In this document: in pieces, positions 7,948 to 16,277 of the stretch
Layout of the letters: every line of letters begins with the position of its first letter
Position numbering within the stretch: the first letter of the stretch is position 1
Made by a program: the position numbers and the translations under genes
Assembly (NCBI GenBank): GCA_019429405.1
Contig: JAHYIZ010000010.1
Coordinates: 1 to 64,000 of the forward strand
Length of the DNA: 64,000 bases
Source of the DNA: Paracoccaceae bacterium
GTDB lineage: Bacteria > Pseudomonadota > Alphaproteobacteria > Rhodobacterales > Rhodobacteraceae
Direction: 5' to 3'
The notes under the pieces: model-generated
Database searches by the model: none
Seen by the model: the letters and a program-made list of their open reading frames with translations, nothing else
What the model was told of the DNA's origin: nothing

Positions 7948-9645
7948 TCAGGCGGGGTCGCGCAGGTTCGTGCGGGCCAGCAGCGCCACCGCGGCCAGCC
8001 CCACCGCCATCACCAGAAGCGCCGCGGGCGCGGCATCGCCGAGGTTTTCAAGGCTGGCTTTTTCATGCACGCGGGTCGCCAACGTTTCAAAGTTGAAGGG
8101 GCGCAAAAGCATGGTCGCGGGCAGCTCTTTCACGCTGTCGACAAACACAAGCAGAAGCGCCGAGGCAACCGAACCGCGCATCAACGGCAGATAGACTTCG
8201 CCCAGCGTGCGCCCCGCAGACCGGCCAAGCGAGCGCGCGGCCATCGGAAGCGAGGGCGGGATGCGCCCGAAAGCGCCATCGACCGCGCCTTCGGCCAGCG
8301 CGAAAAAGCGCACGAGGTAGGCCAGCACCACCGCCGCCGCCGACCCTGTCAAAAGCAGGCCGGGGTCGGTCCCGGTCAGCGCCAGCCAGCCATCCGCGAT
8401 GCGGTGGTCGAGTGCCGCAAGCGGGATCAGGATGCCCACCGCCAGCACCGCACCGGGGGCAGCATAGCCAAGCGTGGTCAGCGGCAGCAGCAGGCGCGGC
8501 AGGCGGCGGCCCGACAACCGGGTGCCATAGACCATCACCACCGCCGCGAGCACGGTCAGCACCGCCGCAATACCGCAGACCGCCAGAGTGTTGCTCAGCG
8601 CACGCGCAAGGCCGGGGCCGAACCACCGGTCGGGGTTGGCCAGCGCATAGCGGCCGATCACCGCCACCGGCAGCACAAAGCCAAAGCCAAAGGGGGCGGC
8701 GCAAAGTGCACTCGCACCCCATGCGGCCACACCGCGCAATGGCGCGCGCACCACCGGGCGCAGCTGGCGCGCCGAACCGAAATAGCGCGCGCGCCTGCGG
8801 CTATGCTTTTCAAAAGCCAGCAACAGCCCTACCGCCGCCAGCATCACCACCGCAATCTGCGCGGCCCCCGCCGCATTGCCCGCCCCAAGCCATGTCGAGA
8901 ACACGCCCAGAGTCAGGGTCTGAATGCCGAAGTAATCGACCACACCGAAATCGGCCACCGTCTCCATCATCGCAATCGCGGCGCCGGCGGCGATAGCGGG
9001 GCGCGCAAGCGGCAGGCCGACGCGCCAGAAGACCGCCCAAGGCCCGGCGCCCAGCGCGCGCGCGACCTCGTAGCTGCCACCCGAAAGTTCACGGAAGGCG
9101 GCGCGCGCGAGCAGATAGACATAGGGGTAAAGCGCGCCTGCCAGCACCAGCACCGCCATGGAGCGCGACCGCGCGACCGGAAACCAGTAGTCGCGCGCGC
9201 TGGTCCAGCCGAAAGCCTCGCGCAGCGCGATCTGCACCGGGCCCGAGTAATCGAGAAAATCCGCCAGCGCATAGGCGCCGACATAGGCCGGTATGGCCAG
9301 CGGCAGCAGCAACAACCACTCAAACAGCCGCACTCCGGGAAAGCGATACATTACCACCAGCCACGCCGACCCCGCCCCGATTGCCGCTGCCAGTGCCCCG
9401 ACCCCAAGCGCCAGCACCACGGTATTGCCGACATAGCGCGGCAGCGCAGTGGCCAGCAGATGCGGCCAGATATTTTCGCCCGGTGTCAGCGCGATCCAGC
9501 CTACGGCCAGAATTGGCCCCACCACCAGCGCCGCAATCAGCACCGCTGCAAGCGACCAGCCCGCCGCCCCCTGCCCGCGCATGCCCTCGCCAGACCCCGC
9601 GAGGGGGACCGGAAGGGTATCTTGACTGATTTGCTCGGACTGCAT
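7948..9645 (-). CDS. fbpB: iron(III)-type ABC transporter permease (FbpB-like)
   Basis: A 565-residue inner-membrane permease made of two fused six-helix halves, the arrangement of FbpB/SfuB ferric iron permeases. Hydrophobic helices are evident from about residue 30 onward (SLAAVLIAALVVGPILAV), and FEWLLLLPLAIPAYV is characteristic of the family. A second EAA-like loop is near residue 440-480 (ARSLGRSAGRTLGEVYLPL). It would import ferric iron delivered by a periplasmic binding protein. No ATPase or binding protein is adjacent; a matching FbpC-like ATPase lies at 53614-54711. A palindrome lies just upstream of the start (9657-9677). Confidence 0.87.
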   Translation of the reverse strand: MQSEQISQDTLPVPLAGSGEGMRGQGAAGWSLAAVLIAALVVGPILAVGWIALTPGENIWPHLLATALPRYVGNTVVLALGVGALAAAIGAGSAWLVVMYRFPGVRLFEWLLLLPLAIPAYVGAYALADFLDYSGPVQIALREAFGWTSARDYWFPVARSRSMAVLVLAGALYPYVYLLARAAFRELSGGSYEVARALGAGPWAVFWRVGLPLARPAIAAGAAIAMMETVADFGVVDYFGIQTLTLGVFSTWLGAGNAAGAAQIAVVMLAAVGLLLAFEKHSRRRARYFGSARQLRPVVRAPLRGVAAWGASALCAAPFGFGFVLPVAVIGRYALANPDRWFGPGLARALSNTLAVCGIAAVLTVLAAVVMVYGTRLSGRRLPRLLLPLTTLGYAAPGAVLAVGILIPLAALDHRIADGWLALTGTDPGLLLTGSAAAVVLAYLVRFFALAEGAVDGAFGRIPPSLPMAARSLGRSAGRTLGEVYLPLMRGSVASALLLVFVDSVKELPATMLLRPFNFETLATRVHEKASLENLGDAAPAALLVMAVGLAAVALLARTNLRDPA

Positions 9646-9656
9646 TTTTCTCGCTT

Positions 9657-9677
9657 ACAGGAAAGCGGTTTTCCTGT
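9657..9677. promoter_or_regulatory. palindromic operator candidate between divergent genes
   Basis: A perfect 8-bp inverted repeat, ACAGGAAA-N5-TTTCCTGT, is centred between the fbpB-like gene (start 9645, minus) and the gene starting at 9729 (plus). It covers the -35 position relative to a plus-strand TATACT at 9691-9696, and lies 12 bases upstream of the fbpB ATG. It is a plausible repressor site; the regulator is unknown. Confidence 0.45.
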
Positions 9678-9728
9678 CCACAAAAGCCCCTATACTGCAG
9701 CCAACAAGAACCAGGCGGGAACCGCAGC

Positions 9729-10604
9729 ATGCAGGTCGTTTTTCATATTGGCGCGCATTTCACAGATGAAGACCGGCTACTGAACACGCTTTTGGAGAAC
9801 GCGCCGACGCTGGCAATGCGCGGCATCGTCGTGCCTGAACCGGGCCGTTACCGGCGCACCGTGCGCGACCTTCTGGTGTCGCTGAAAGGCGCTGCCGCCG
9901 ATGCCGAAACGCAGGAAACGCTGCTCGACGCGATGACCGAGCAGGACCATATCCAGCGGCTGATCCTGAGCAACAGCAACTTCATGGGCTTTCCGGCCCG
10001 GATCATTTCCAATGACGGGTTTCACACGCTGGCCCCGGCGCGGCTGCGCGCGCTGGCCAATCTCTTTCCCACCAATTCCACCGAGTTTCACCTTGGGCTG
10101 GTCAATCCGGCAACGCTTGTGCCGCAGCTTTTGGGCTTTGTGAAAGGCTCCGATTACCAGGCGCTGATGTGTGGCCACGCACCGATGGCGCTACGATGGG
10201 CGCCGGTGGTGCAGCGCATGGTGCAGGCGATCGACGGGCGCCCGCTGGTGGTCTGGTGCAATGAGGATACGCCGCTGATCTGGCCCGAAGTGGTGCGGCG
10301 CGTGGCGGGGGTTGGCCCGGAAACCGAACTGAAGGGCGACGATGCGGTGCTCGAAACCATCATGGCCGCCGAAGGTCTGGCGCGGATGCGGGCCTACATC
10401 GGCTCGCATCCGCCGCAGTCAACGGCGCAGCGGCGCAAGATCGTCTCGGCGTTTCTCGACAAATTCGGGCTTGCCGATCAGATCGAGATCGAGGTGCCAT
10501 TGCCGGGTTGGGATGACGCACTGGTGGCCGACCTGACCGCCGCCTATGACGCCGACGTAGCCGAAATCGCGGCGATGCCGGGGGTCGAGTTCATCGGCAC
10601 CTGA
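9729..10604 (+). CDS. conserved protein with sulfotransferase-like N-terminus
   Basis: A 291-residue cytoplasmic protein that I cannot assign a function. It begins VVFHIGAHFTDEDRLL, which lines up with the HIGAHKTGTT phosphosulfate-binding start of bacterial sulfotransferases, but the KTGTT residues that bind the cofactor are replaced. The middle (LVVWCNEDTPLIWPEVVRR) is also consistent with that fold. It may be a degenerate, non-catalytic sulfotransferase-fold protein. A TATACT hexamer at 9691-9696 is a possible -10; GGCGGGA lies ahead of the ATG. Divergent from the iron permease, sharing the palindrome. Confidence 0.6.
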   Translation: MQVVFHIGAHFTDEDRLLNTLLENAPTLAMRGIVVPEPGRYRRTVRDLLVSLKGAAADAETQETLLDAMTEQDHIQRLILSNSNFMGFPARIISNDGFHTLAPARLRALANLFPTNSTEFHLGLVNPATLVPQLLGFVKGSDYQALMCGHAPMALRWAPVVQRMVQAIDGRPLVVWCNEDTPLIWPEVVRRVAGVGPETELKGDDAVLETIMAAEGLARMRAYIGSHPPQSTAQRRKIVSAFLDKFGLADQIEIEVPLPGWDDALVADLTAAYDADVAEIAAMPGVEFIGT

Positions 10605-10638
10605 GCTGGTGGCGCGCCCCTAGCGCGCGCCGCGCAGG

Positions 10639-10890
10639 TCAGACCATGCCAAGCGCGGTCTTGTAGAGGTCGAGAATCATTTCTTCTTCGGCCAGATCGT
10701 TCTTGTCGCGCTTGCGCAGCGCGATGATCTTGCGCAGCACGCGGGTGTCATAGCCTCGCGCCTTGGCCTCGCTCATGATCTCTTTTTGCTGCTCGGCAAT
10801 ATCTTTCTTTTCGGCTTCGAGGTGTTCGTATTGCTCGACGAACTGGCGCAGCTCATCGGCGGCAATGGTGTAGGTAACATCGTCGGACAT
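10639..10890 (-). CDS. gapR: GapR-type nucleoid protein (DUF2312)
   Basis: An 83-residue DUF2312 protein. The family includes GapR of Caulobacter, a small coiled-coil protein that clamps overtwisted AT-rich DNA and assists replication. The helical segments (residues 12-45 with EQYEHLEAEKKDIAEQQ; then RGYDTRVLRKIIALRK) and the basic patch are conserved. The ATG at 10890 (MSDDV) gives the standard N-terminus; the frame is open a further eight codons. Stands alone between two plus-strand genes. Confidence 0.88.
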   Translation of the reverse strand: MSDDVTYTIAADELRQFVEQYEHLEAEKKDIAEQQKEIMSEAKARGYDTRVLRKIIALRKRDKNDLAEEEMILDLYKTALGMV

Positions 10891-11019
10891 CGGTTCCTCG
10901 CAAGCTGGGCGCATCGGCGCATCGTGCCTGACTAGACGAGCCGGACCGGGGCTTCAAGGCCCGGCTTGCCCCGCGCGCGGCTTCGCGCTAACCGAGGGCG
11001 CAAGCACAGGAGACATGGC

Positions 11020-11235
11020 ATGGAATGGCTGATCTGGATCGGGGCGGCGGTATCGCTGGCGGGGCTGGCGGGCATCATCGGCTGTATCATTGCGGTCGCG
11101 CGGGCGCGCGGCGCGGGGCTAAGCGACGCCGCCTTGCGCGCGCGCATGGCCCCGATCGTGGCGCTGAACCTTGGCGCGCTGTTCGTTTCGGTGCTGGGCC
11201 TGATGCTGGTGGTAGTGGGCGTCTTGCTCGGCTGA
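11020..11235 (+). CDS. small two-helix membrane protein
   Basis: A 71-residue protein with two transmembrane helices (residues about 3-25 and 45-70) joined by a short basic loop (RARGAGLSDAALRARM). Similar small proteins are common and unannotated in Rhodobacteraceae. AGGAG at 11009-11013 is correctly spaced for the ATG at 11020; an ATG at 11014 in another frame stops at once. Function unknown. It is convergent with the OmpA-family gene. Confidence 0.65.
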   Translation: MEWLIWIGAAVSLAGLAGIIGCIIAVARARGAGLSDAALRARMAPIVALNLGALFVSVLGLMLVVVGVLLG

Positions 11236-11245
11236 GGCGCCTGCG

Positions 11246-13396
11246 CTAGCGCTCGGTCAGCTTCAGCTCGATGCGGCGGTTCTGGGCGCGGGCATCGGCG
11301 CTAGAGCCTTCGGCGACCGGACGGAACTCTCCAAAGCCGGTCGCGGCCAGCCGTTCGGGTGCAAACCCGAGGTCGCCGATCATGTAGCGCACCACCGAAA
11401 GCGCGCGACCCTGGCTTAGCTCCCAGTTATCCTTGAAGGCACCGGTTCCGGCCAGCGGCGCATTGTCGGTATGGCCATCAACGCGGATGATCCAGTCAAT
11501 TTCAGGCGGGATCTGCCCGGCCAACTCATTAAGAAGGCTGACAACCCCGGCGATTTGCTGCTGCCCTTCGGGCGACAGGTCAGCCGAGCCGGGCGGGAAC
11601 AGCACCTCCGACGAGAACACAAAGCGGTCGCCGACCACCCGCACCCCTTCGCGGCCCGCCAGCACTTCGGAAAGCCGCCCGAAGAAATCCGAACGGTAGC
11701 GCGACAATTGCCGGGCCTCTTCGGCCAGCCGGCGGGTTTCCTCTTCAAGCCGTGCCCGCTCGGCGGCTTCCAGATCGGCGCGGCGCCGCTGTTCGTCGGC
11801 CACTTGCGCAAGGGCCGCGTTAAGTTGCGAACCCAGGGATTCGACTTGCACCTGATTGGCCGCATCGCGCTCGGCACTGGCATTCAGAATTGCCTGAAGC
11901 TCGGAAAGCTGCCCGCGCAATTCGATGACCTGCTGGTTCAATAGCGCGACCCTGCGCGCGTTTTCGGCGGAAACCGCTTTTTCGGCGGCAAGGGTTTCGT
12001 TTGCCAGCGCCAACAGGGCCGCTTGCCGCTCGGCCTCGGATAGCTGGGCTCCGGCGCGACCCTCGGCTTCCAGACGGGCGGCGTTGGCTGCGGCCAGTGC
12101 TGCCGCCAGCCGTTCGGCCTCGGTTGCGGTATCGCCTGCGCGCGCTTCGGCCTGCGCGCGCGCGGCCTGCGCTTCGGCCAACAGCCGCGCCAACCGTTCG
12201 GCTTCGCTGCTGGCGGTGCCAAGGTCGGCTTCGCGCGCGGCGCGCGCCGCTTCGGCGGCGTCAAGCAAAGCGCGCAGCCGCTCTGCCTCGGTCAGCGCGG
12301 CGCTGCGCGCGGTTTCGCCTTCGGCCAGCGTCGCCTCGTTCGCGGCAAGTGCCGCCGCCAGCCGTTCCGCCTCAGAGATCTTGTCGGCCAGTTGGCCCTC
12401 GCGCTCCATGCGGGCCACTTCAGCTGCGGCAAGCGCATTGGCCAGCCGCTCAGCCTCGGATTGCTGCGCCTCGGCGGTGCGGCGCAGATCGGCCATGGCG
12501 GCTTCGGCGGCGGCAAGTGCGGCCGCGCGCAGCAGGGCCTCGGCATTGCTCGCCTCAAAATCCTGTTGCAGCTGGCGCCGTGCGGCCTCGGCGGCAGCCA
12601 GAAGTGTAAGCGTGTTTTCGGCCTCGCGCCGCTGCGCCTCCAGCGCAAGGGTCATGGCGGTCAGCTCGATATCGGCGTTCTTCAGCCGCTCGCGCAGCGC
12701 CTCAAGGGCGGCCGCGTCGGCAAGGCGCATCGCCTCGGCATCGCTGAGCGCGGCCTGCGCCTGCTCAAGGTTGGTTTCGGCACTGGCCGCGCGCGCAGCG
12801 ACCTCGGTGTTCTGGCGTTGCAGGTTGGCGATCAGGGCATCGAGCGCCTCGCGCCGCGCTGCGGCCAGGCGGGCGGCTTCGGTCTGGGCGTCAATCTCGC
12901 CGCGCGCCTGTGCCAGCGCCACGTTCAGCGCCTCGGCCTCGCTCAGCGCCGCATCGCGTTCGGCTGCGGTGCTGGTGGCAAGCGCGCGGGCGGAATCGCG
13001 GTCGGCAAGCAGGGCGGCAACCTGTGCCTCAAAACTGGTGATGCGCGTTTCGGCGGTGCGCAGATCAGTTTCGCGGCTGGCAACCGTGGCGCGCAGGGTC
13101 GAGATCAGCTCCGCCTGTGCTGCCGCTTCGGTGCGCGCGCCCGCAAGGCTGTTTTGCAGCTCGGCGTTGCTGACCTGTTCCAGCGCCAGCGCCTGCGCAA
13201 GGCCCGCAACCTGTTCGGACAGCGCCGAAAGCTCATCATCCTGCGTTGAGATGGTCTGGCGCAGCACCGATTGCACGAGCATGAAAATGGTCAGCACGAA
13301 CATCAGCACGAGCAAAAGTGCGGTCATGGCATCGACGAAGCCCGGCCAGATCGTCGCCGAGAATCGTTGCCCGCCACCTCGGCCGCGCAGCGCCAT
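11246..13396 (-). CDS. OmpA/MotB-type peptidoglycan-binding protein with long coiled coil
   Basis: A 716-residue envelope protein: one transmembrane helix at about residues 19-44, then roughly 540 residues of alanine-rich coiled coil, then a C-terminal OmpA-like peptidoglycan-binding domain (about 595-716) with the VDGHTDNAPL and NRRIEL motifs. The TM helix begins with a WPGFVDAMTALLL segment containing the membrane aspartate typical of the MotB/ExbD-like partner of a proton channel. It directly follows the ExbB/MotA-like gene, so the two likely form a proton-driven motor spanning to the cell wall. The coiled coil contains six 28-residue tandem repeats. Function of such pairs in Rhodobacterales is not settled. 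Confidence 0.85.
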   Translation of the reverse strand: MALRGRGGGQRFSATIWPGFVDAMTALLLVLMFVLTIFMLVQSVLRQTISTQDDELSALSEQVAGLAQALALEQVSNAELQNSLAGARTEAAAQAELISTLRATVASRETDLRTAETRITSFEAQVAALLADRDSARALATSTAAERDAALSEAEALNVALAQARGEIDAQTEAARLAAARREALDALIANLQRQNTEVAARAASAETNLEQAQAALSDAEAMRLADAAALEALRERLKNADIELTAMTLALEAQRREAENTLTLLAAAEAARRQLQQDFEASNAEALLRAAALAAAEAAMADLRRTAEAQQSEAERLANALAAAEVARMEREGQLADKISEAERLAAALAANEATLAEGETARSAALTEAERLRALLDAAEAARAAREADLGTASSEAERLARLLAEAQAARAQAEARAGDTATEAERLAAALAAANAARLEAEGRAGAQLSEAERQAALLALANETLAAEKAVSAENARRVALLNQQVIELRGQLSELQAILNASAERDAANQVQVESLGSQLNAALAQVADEQRRRADLEAAERARLEEETRRLAEEARQLSRYRSDFFGRLSEVLAGREGVRVVGDRFVFSSEVLFPPGSADLSPEGQQQIAGVVSLLNELAGQIPPEIDWIIRVDGHTDNAPLAGTGAFKDNWELSQGRALSVVRYMIGDLGFAPERLAATGFGEFRPVAEGSSADARAQNRRIELKLTER
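11957..12460 (-). repeat. six tandem 84-bp (28-residue) repeats inside the coiled coil
   Basis: Residues 313-480 of the OmpA-family protein are six consecutive 28-residue units, each starting S/T-EAERLA or a close variant and continuing LLAxAxAAR. Twenty-eight residues are exactly four heptads, so units can be gained or lost without breaking the coiled coil. Confidence 0.8.
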
Positions 13397-14656
13397 CTAC
13401 TCCCCCTGCGAAGGCTTGTTGCGCTGCGACAAGATCGCCCGTGTCAACGCCGCAAAATCGTTGCGCAGCTCGGCCATGCTTTCCTGCCGCCCCGCCGAAA
13501 CCTCTTCCAGAAGGCGCAGCAATTGCACGTCGATCGAGCGCAGCCGCATGCGGGTTTCGCCATCATCGCCCAGTGCGTTGCTGCCCTGCTGCGCCTCGAT
13601 TGCAGCACTCAGCCGGGTCTGGCTGTCGGCCAGCGCGTGCAACGCGTCGCCTGCGGTATCGGCCTCGATCAACGCCACCAGTTGCGCCTGACTGTCAGCG
13701 ACCCGCGCCAGTTGCGGCGCGGTGGTATCGGTTTCCAGCTTGCCCGCCAGCCGTTCGATCGCGCTTACGAGGTAGCCCAGCCGCTCGTCGATCATCGAGC
13801 GCGAGACATCGCTTTGCACATAGATCGCCTGCAGGGCGTCGATCTGTTCGGCCATGTGGTCAAGCACGGTGGCGGCCGCCGAACCGATGCCTTCGCCATC
13901 GGCTGCGGCCCCGCTGCTGCTGGCCAGCGAAATGCGGGTGATGCTGGAAATCCACTCTTCCAGCTCGCGGTAAAAGCGGTTCTGGCCGTGTGTTACGAAA
14001 AGCTCGATCAGCCCCACCACAAGGCTGCCCGCCAAGCCAAGAAGCGATGAGGAAAACGCCGTGCCCATGCCGCCAAGCTGTTTTTCGAGCCCGCCCATCA
14101 GCTTGTCGAACACCCCCATTGCGGTGTCGCCTTCCTGCGGCGCCAGCGCCCGGATGGTTTCGACAACGGCGGGAACGGTGGTTGCAAGGCCATAGAAGGT
14201 GCCCAGAAGCCCAAGGAAAATCAGCAGGTTCGCCAGATAGCGGGTGATGTCGCGGGCTTCATCAATGCGAGTGCCAACCGAATCGAGGATCGAGCGCGCC
14301 GACGAGGTAGCTATTTCGCGGTGCACGCCACGCACGCCCAACAGCGCGGCCAGCGGGGCCAGCAGGCTTGGCGCCATCGACAGCGTTTCGCCGGGGAGAT
14401 CCGAGGCGAAGCCCTCGATCCAGCTGACCGACAGCACAAGCTGGTAAAGCTGCCAGATGCAGGCGAAAATGCCGAACACAAAGACCGCAAGGATCAGGCC
14501 ATTCAGCCAGGGGTTCGCCAGAAAGATCGGGTAGATGCGTGAATAGGCGAAATAGCCGCCCATCGCCACCAGCCCGACTACCACAAGCAACGCCATGATC
14601 TGGCGCACAGGCTGCGAAAACTGTGGTTCTGCCTGCCGTTCTGATGCGCGCGCCAT
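13397..14656 (-). CDS. MotA/TolQ/ExbB-type proton channel protein
   Basis: A 419-residue inner-membrane protein. Two early helices (about residues 20-45 and 53-80) are followed by the pair conserved in MotA/TolQ/ExbB around YLANLLIFLGLLGTFYGLA and FSSSLLGLAGSLVVGL, and by a long cytoplasmic C-terminal helical region. With the downstream OmpA-type protein it should form a proton-driven unit. The stop is adjacent to the next start, so the pair is an operon. ATG at 14656 preceded by AAGG was chosen; another in-frame start at 14713 adds 19 residues without homology. Confidence 0.82.
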   Translation of the reverse strand: MARASERQAEPQFSQPVRQIMALLVVVGLVAMGGYFAYSRIYPIFLANPWLNGLILAVFVFGIFACIWQLYQLVLSVSWIEGFASDLPGETLSMAPSLLAPLAALLGVRGVHREIATSSARSILDSVGTRIDEARDITRYLANLLIFLGLLGTFYGLATTVPAVVETIRALAPQEGDTAMGVFDKLMGGLEKQLGGMGTAFSSSLLGLAGSLVVGLIELFVTHGQNRFYRELEEWISSITRISLASSSGAAADGEGIGSAAATVLDHMAEQIDALQAIYVQSDVSRSMIDERLGYLVSAIERLAGKLETDTTAPQLARVADSQAQLVALIEADTAGDALHALADSQTRLSAAIEAQQGSNALGDDGETRMRLRSIDVQLLRLLEEVSAGRQESMAELRNDFAALTRAILSQRNKPSQGE

Positions 14657-14716
14657 GTATTTCTGCCTTGGTTCTTTGGCCGCGAAGATAGGCGGCGCAG
14701 CCAGCGGTGCCAAGCC

Positions 14717-15250
14717 TTATCGCAGCAGTTGGCGCACCCGTGTTGCAAGCTGGTCAAGATCGGCGTCGGCCAGCCCCAGCTCGGCCAAATGTGCGGCGGT
14801 ATTGAAAAGATAGTCGGCATTGGCGCCACGCTCGCCCGCCGCGCGGGCAATGATTTCGGCCTGCGCCTCAAGGCTGAGGCCGCAGTAAAGCGGGTGGGCG
14901 CGGTCGATCACATAGCAGATCGCGTCCACCTCGCGCCCGTCTTCCAGTTGCAGCGGCAGGCACCGCTCGACATAGGCCGAAGCGGTCAGCTCGCGCGCCC
15001 GCAAGGCGGCCAGCACCTCGGCCTTTTCGGCCTCGGGCACCGCCAGCGCCACGCCGTTGCAGACCGCACCAGGGGCTGCGTCGAGCGCCAGCACCAGCCC
15101 CGGCGCGGCGCGGGTGCCGCGATAGTGCAGCGAGCGCATGCAGAACCCGCGGTGCCAACCCGGCAGACGCGCCCGCAGCCGCTCGGCGGGGTCAAAGCCG
15201 GGGTGCCAGATCAGCGATCCATAGCCGAATATCCAGGTTGTGTGCGCGAT
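14717..15250 (-). CDS. chaC: ChaC-type gamma-glutamylcyclotransferase with apparent ATC start
   Basis: A 177-residue ChaC-family gamma-glutamylcyclotransferase, which cleaves glutathione to 5-oxoproline and Cys-Gly. The family signature WIFGYGSLIWHPGF is at residues 6-19 and CMRSLHYRGT follows at 37-46. The signature lies upstream of the first ATG (15139), so the protein must start earlier, yet no in-frame ATG, GTG or TTG is found nearby upstream. An ATC at 15250-15248 is preceded by GGAGGG (15263-15258) at ideal spacing and gives the expected N-terminus and length. Either a rare ATC start or a base error in the start codon is likely. Confidence 0.75.
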   Translation of the reverse strand: MAHTTWIFGYGSLIWHPGFDPAERLRARLPGWHRGFCMRSLHYRGTRAAPGLVLALDAAPGAVCNGVALAVPEAEKAEVLAALRARELTASAYVERCLPLQLEDGREVDAICYVIDRAHPLYCGLSLEAQAEIIARAAGERGANADYLFNTAAHLAELGLADADLDQLATRVRQLLR

Positions 15251-15296
15251 AGTCTGGCCCTCCGGTTTCGCGCCAGCTAAACAGGAGTGGTTCGGA

Positions 15297-16277
15297 ATGG
15301 AAAGGGGCGCGATGCGGCGGCTGCTGGGGGCGTTGGTAGCGGTGGCGGTGCTGGCGGGCCTTGGCTGGGGCGCGGGCGCAATTGCCTTGCGCCAAGGTGC
15401 CGGGGCTGCGGTGCAATTGCTTGCCGATCAGGGCCGGGGCGGCGCGGGCGCGGTGACGGTGGCGGGCTTTCCGGCAGAGTTCGCGGTCACGCTGAACCGC
15501 CCGCGGCTGCATCAGGGGCTGGTCGCGTGGCAAGGTGACTGGGTGCGGCTGAGCGCGCCCGCCTACGCGCCGTGGCGGCTGCGCCTTGACCTTGGCGCCG
15601 CGCAAAGCTTGCGGCTGGGGTTCATCAACTACCTGCTGCGCGGCGACGACATGCGCGCCGCGCTGGCGCTACGCCCCGGCCCCGCGCTGGGCTTGCAGAC
15701 CGCGTCACTTGCGGCGGGCGCGATGGCTGCGGTGATCGACGGCGGCGGCGATGCGTTCAGCGCCGAGGGCATGAACTTCACGCTTGCCGCGACCGGCGAA
15801 GGTGCTGCCGAATATGCGGTTTCAACCTTGCTGACCGGGTTCACCCTGCCCACGCTGCTACAGGCGCCCTACGGGCTGGAGCCGCGCGCCGAACTGCTGG
15901 AGGTTGCAGCACGGGTGCAGCTTGCCGCGCCGCTGGACCGCCACACTTCGGCCAACCCGCCGCGCCTGCTGGCGCTGCAACTTGCCTCGGCACGTCTGCT
16001 TTGGGGCGCAGCCGATCTGCGCGCCGAAGGGGAACTGCGCGCCGATGCCCTTGGGCGCGCCGAAGGGCAGATGACCCTGACCAGCCCGAACTGGCGCGAG
16101 GTGGTGGCACTGGCACTGGCGCTGCGGCTGGTGCAGCCGCCTTATGCGGCATTGATAACCGACCAGATCGCGCCGCTGGCGTCGGCGGATGGAGCGCTAA
16201 GCCTGGTGCTGGCATTTCGGGAGGGGCAGGCATGGCTTGGGCCGGTGCTGCTCGGTTCTGCACCCTATTTGCAATAG
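15297..16277 (+). CDS. DUF2125 protein
   Basis: A 326-residue exported or membrane-anchored protein of the DUF2125 family: a basic N-terminus and hydrophobic helix (residues 5-28) followed by a beta-rich domain typical of the family (YAPWRLRLDLGAAQ; LTSPNWREVV near 255). Function unknown; relatives are found across Alphaproteobacteria. AGGAG at about 15282-15286 supports the ATG at 15297, although an ATG at 15312 is possible. It is divergent from chaC, and its 3' end overlaps the convergent extensin-like gene by 13 bases. Confidence 0.8.
   Translation: MERGAMRRLLGALVAVAVLAGLGWGAGAIALRQGAGAAVQLLADQGRGGAGAVTVAGFPAEFAVTLNRPRLHQGLVAWQGDWVRLSAPAYAPWRLRLDLGAAQSLRLGFINYLLRGDDMRAALALRPGPALGLQTASLAAGAMAAVIDGGGDAFSAEGMNFTLAATGEGAAEYAVSTLLTGFTLPTLLQAPYGLEPRAELLEVAARVQLAAPLDRHTSANPPRLLALQLASARLLWGAADLRAEGELRADALGRAEGQMTLTSPNWREVVALALALRLVQPPYAALITDQIAPLASADGALSLVLAFREGQAWLGPVLLGSAPYLQ

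Noticed and set aside
7828-9783. A 651-codon open frame on the plus strand opposite the iron permease
   Set aside because: It is rich in Arg, His and Gln with no domain; it is the antisense reading of a GC-rich gene whose own frame shows clear transmembrane and permease motifs.
11925-13691. A 588-codon plus-strand frame rich in Ser and Ala
   Set aside because: Composition is the complement of the alanine-rich coiled coil encoded on the minus strand, and no ribosome binding site or domain is seen.
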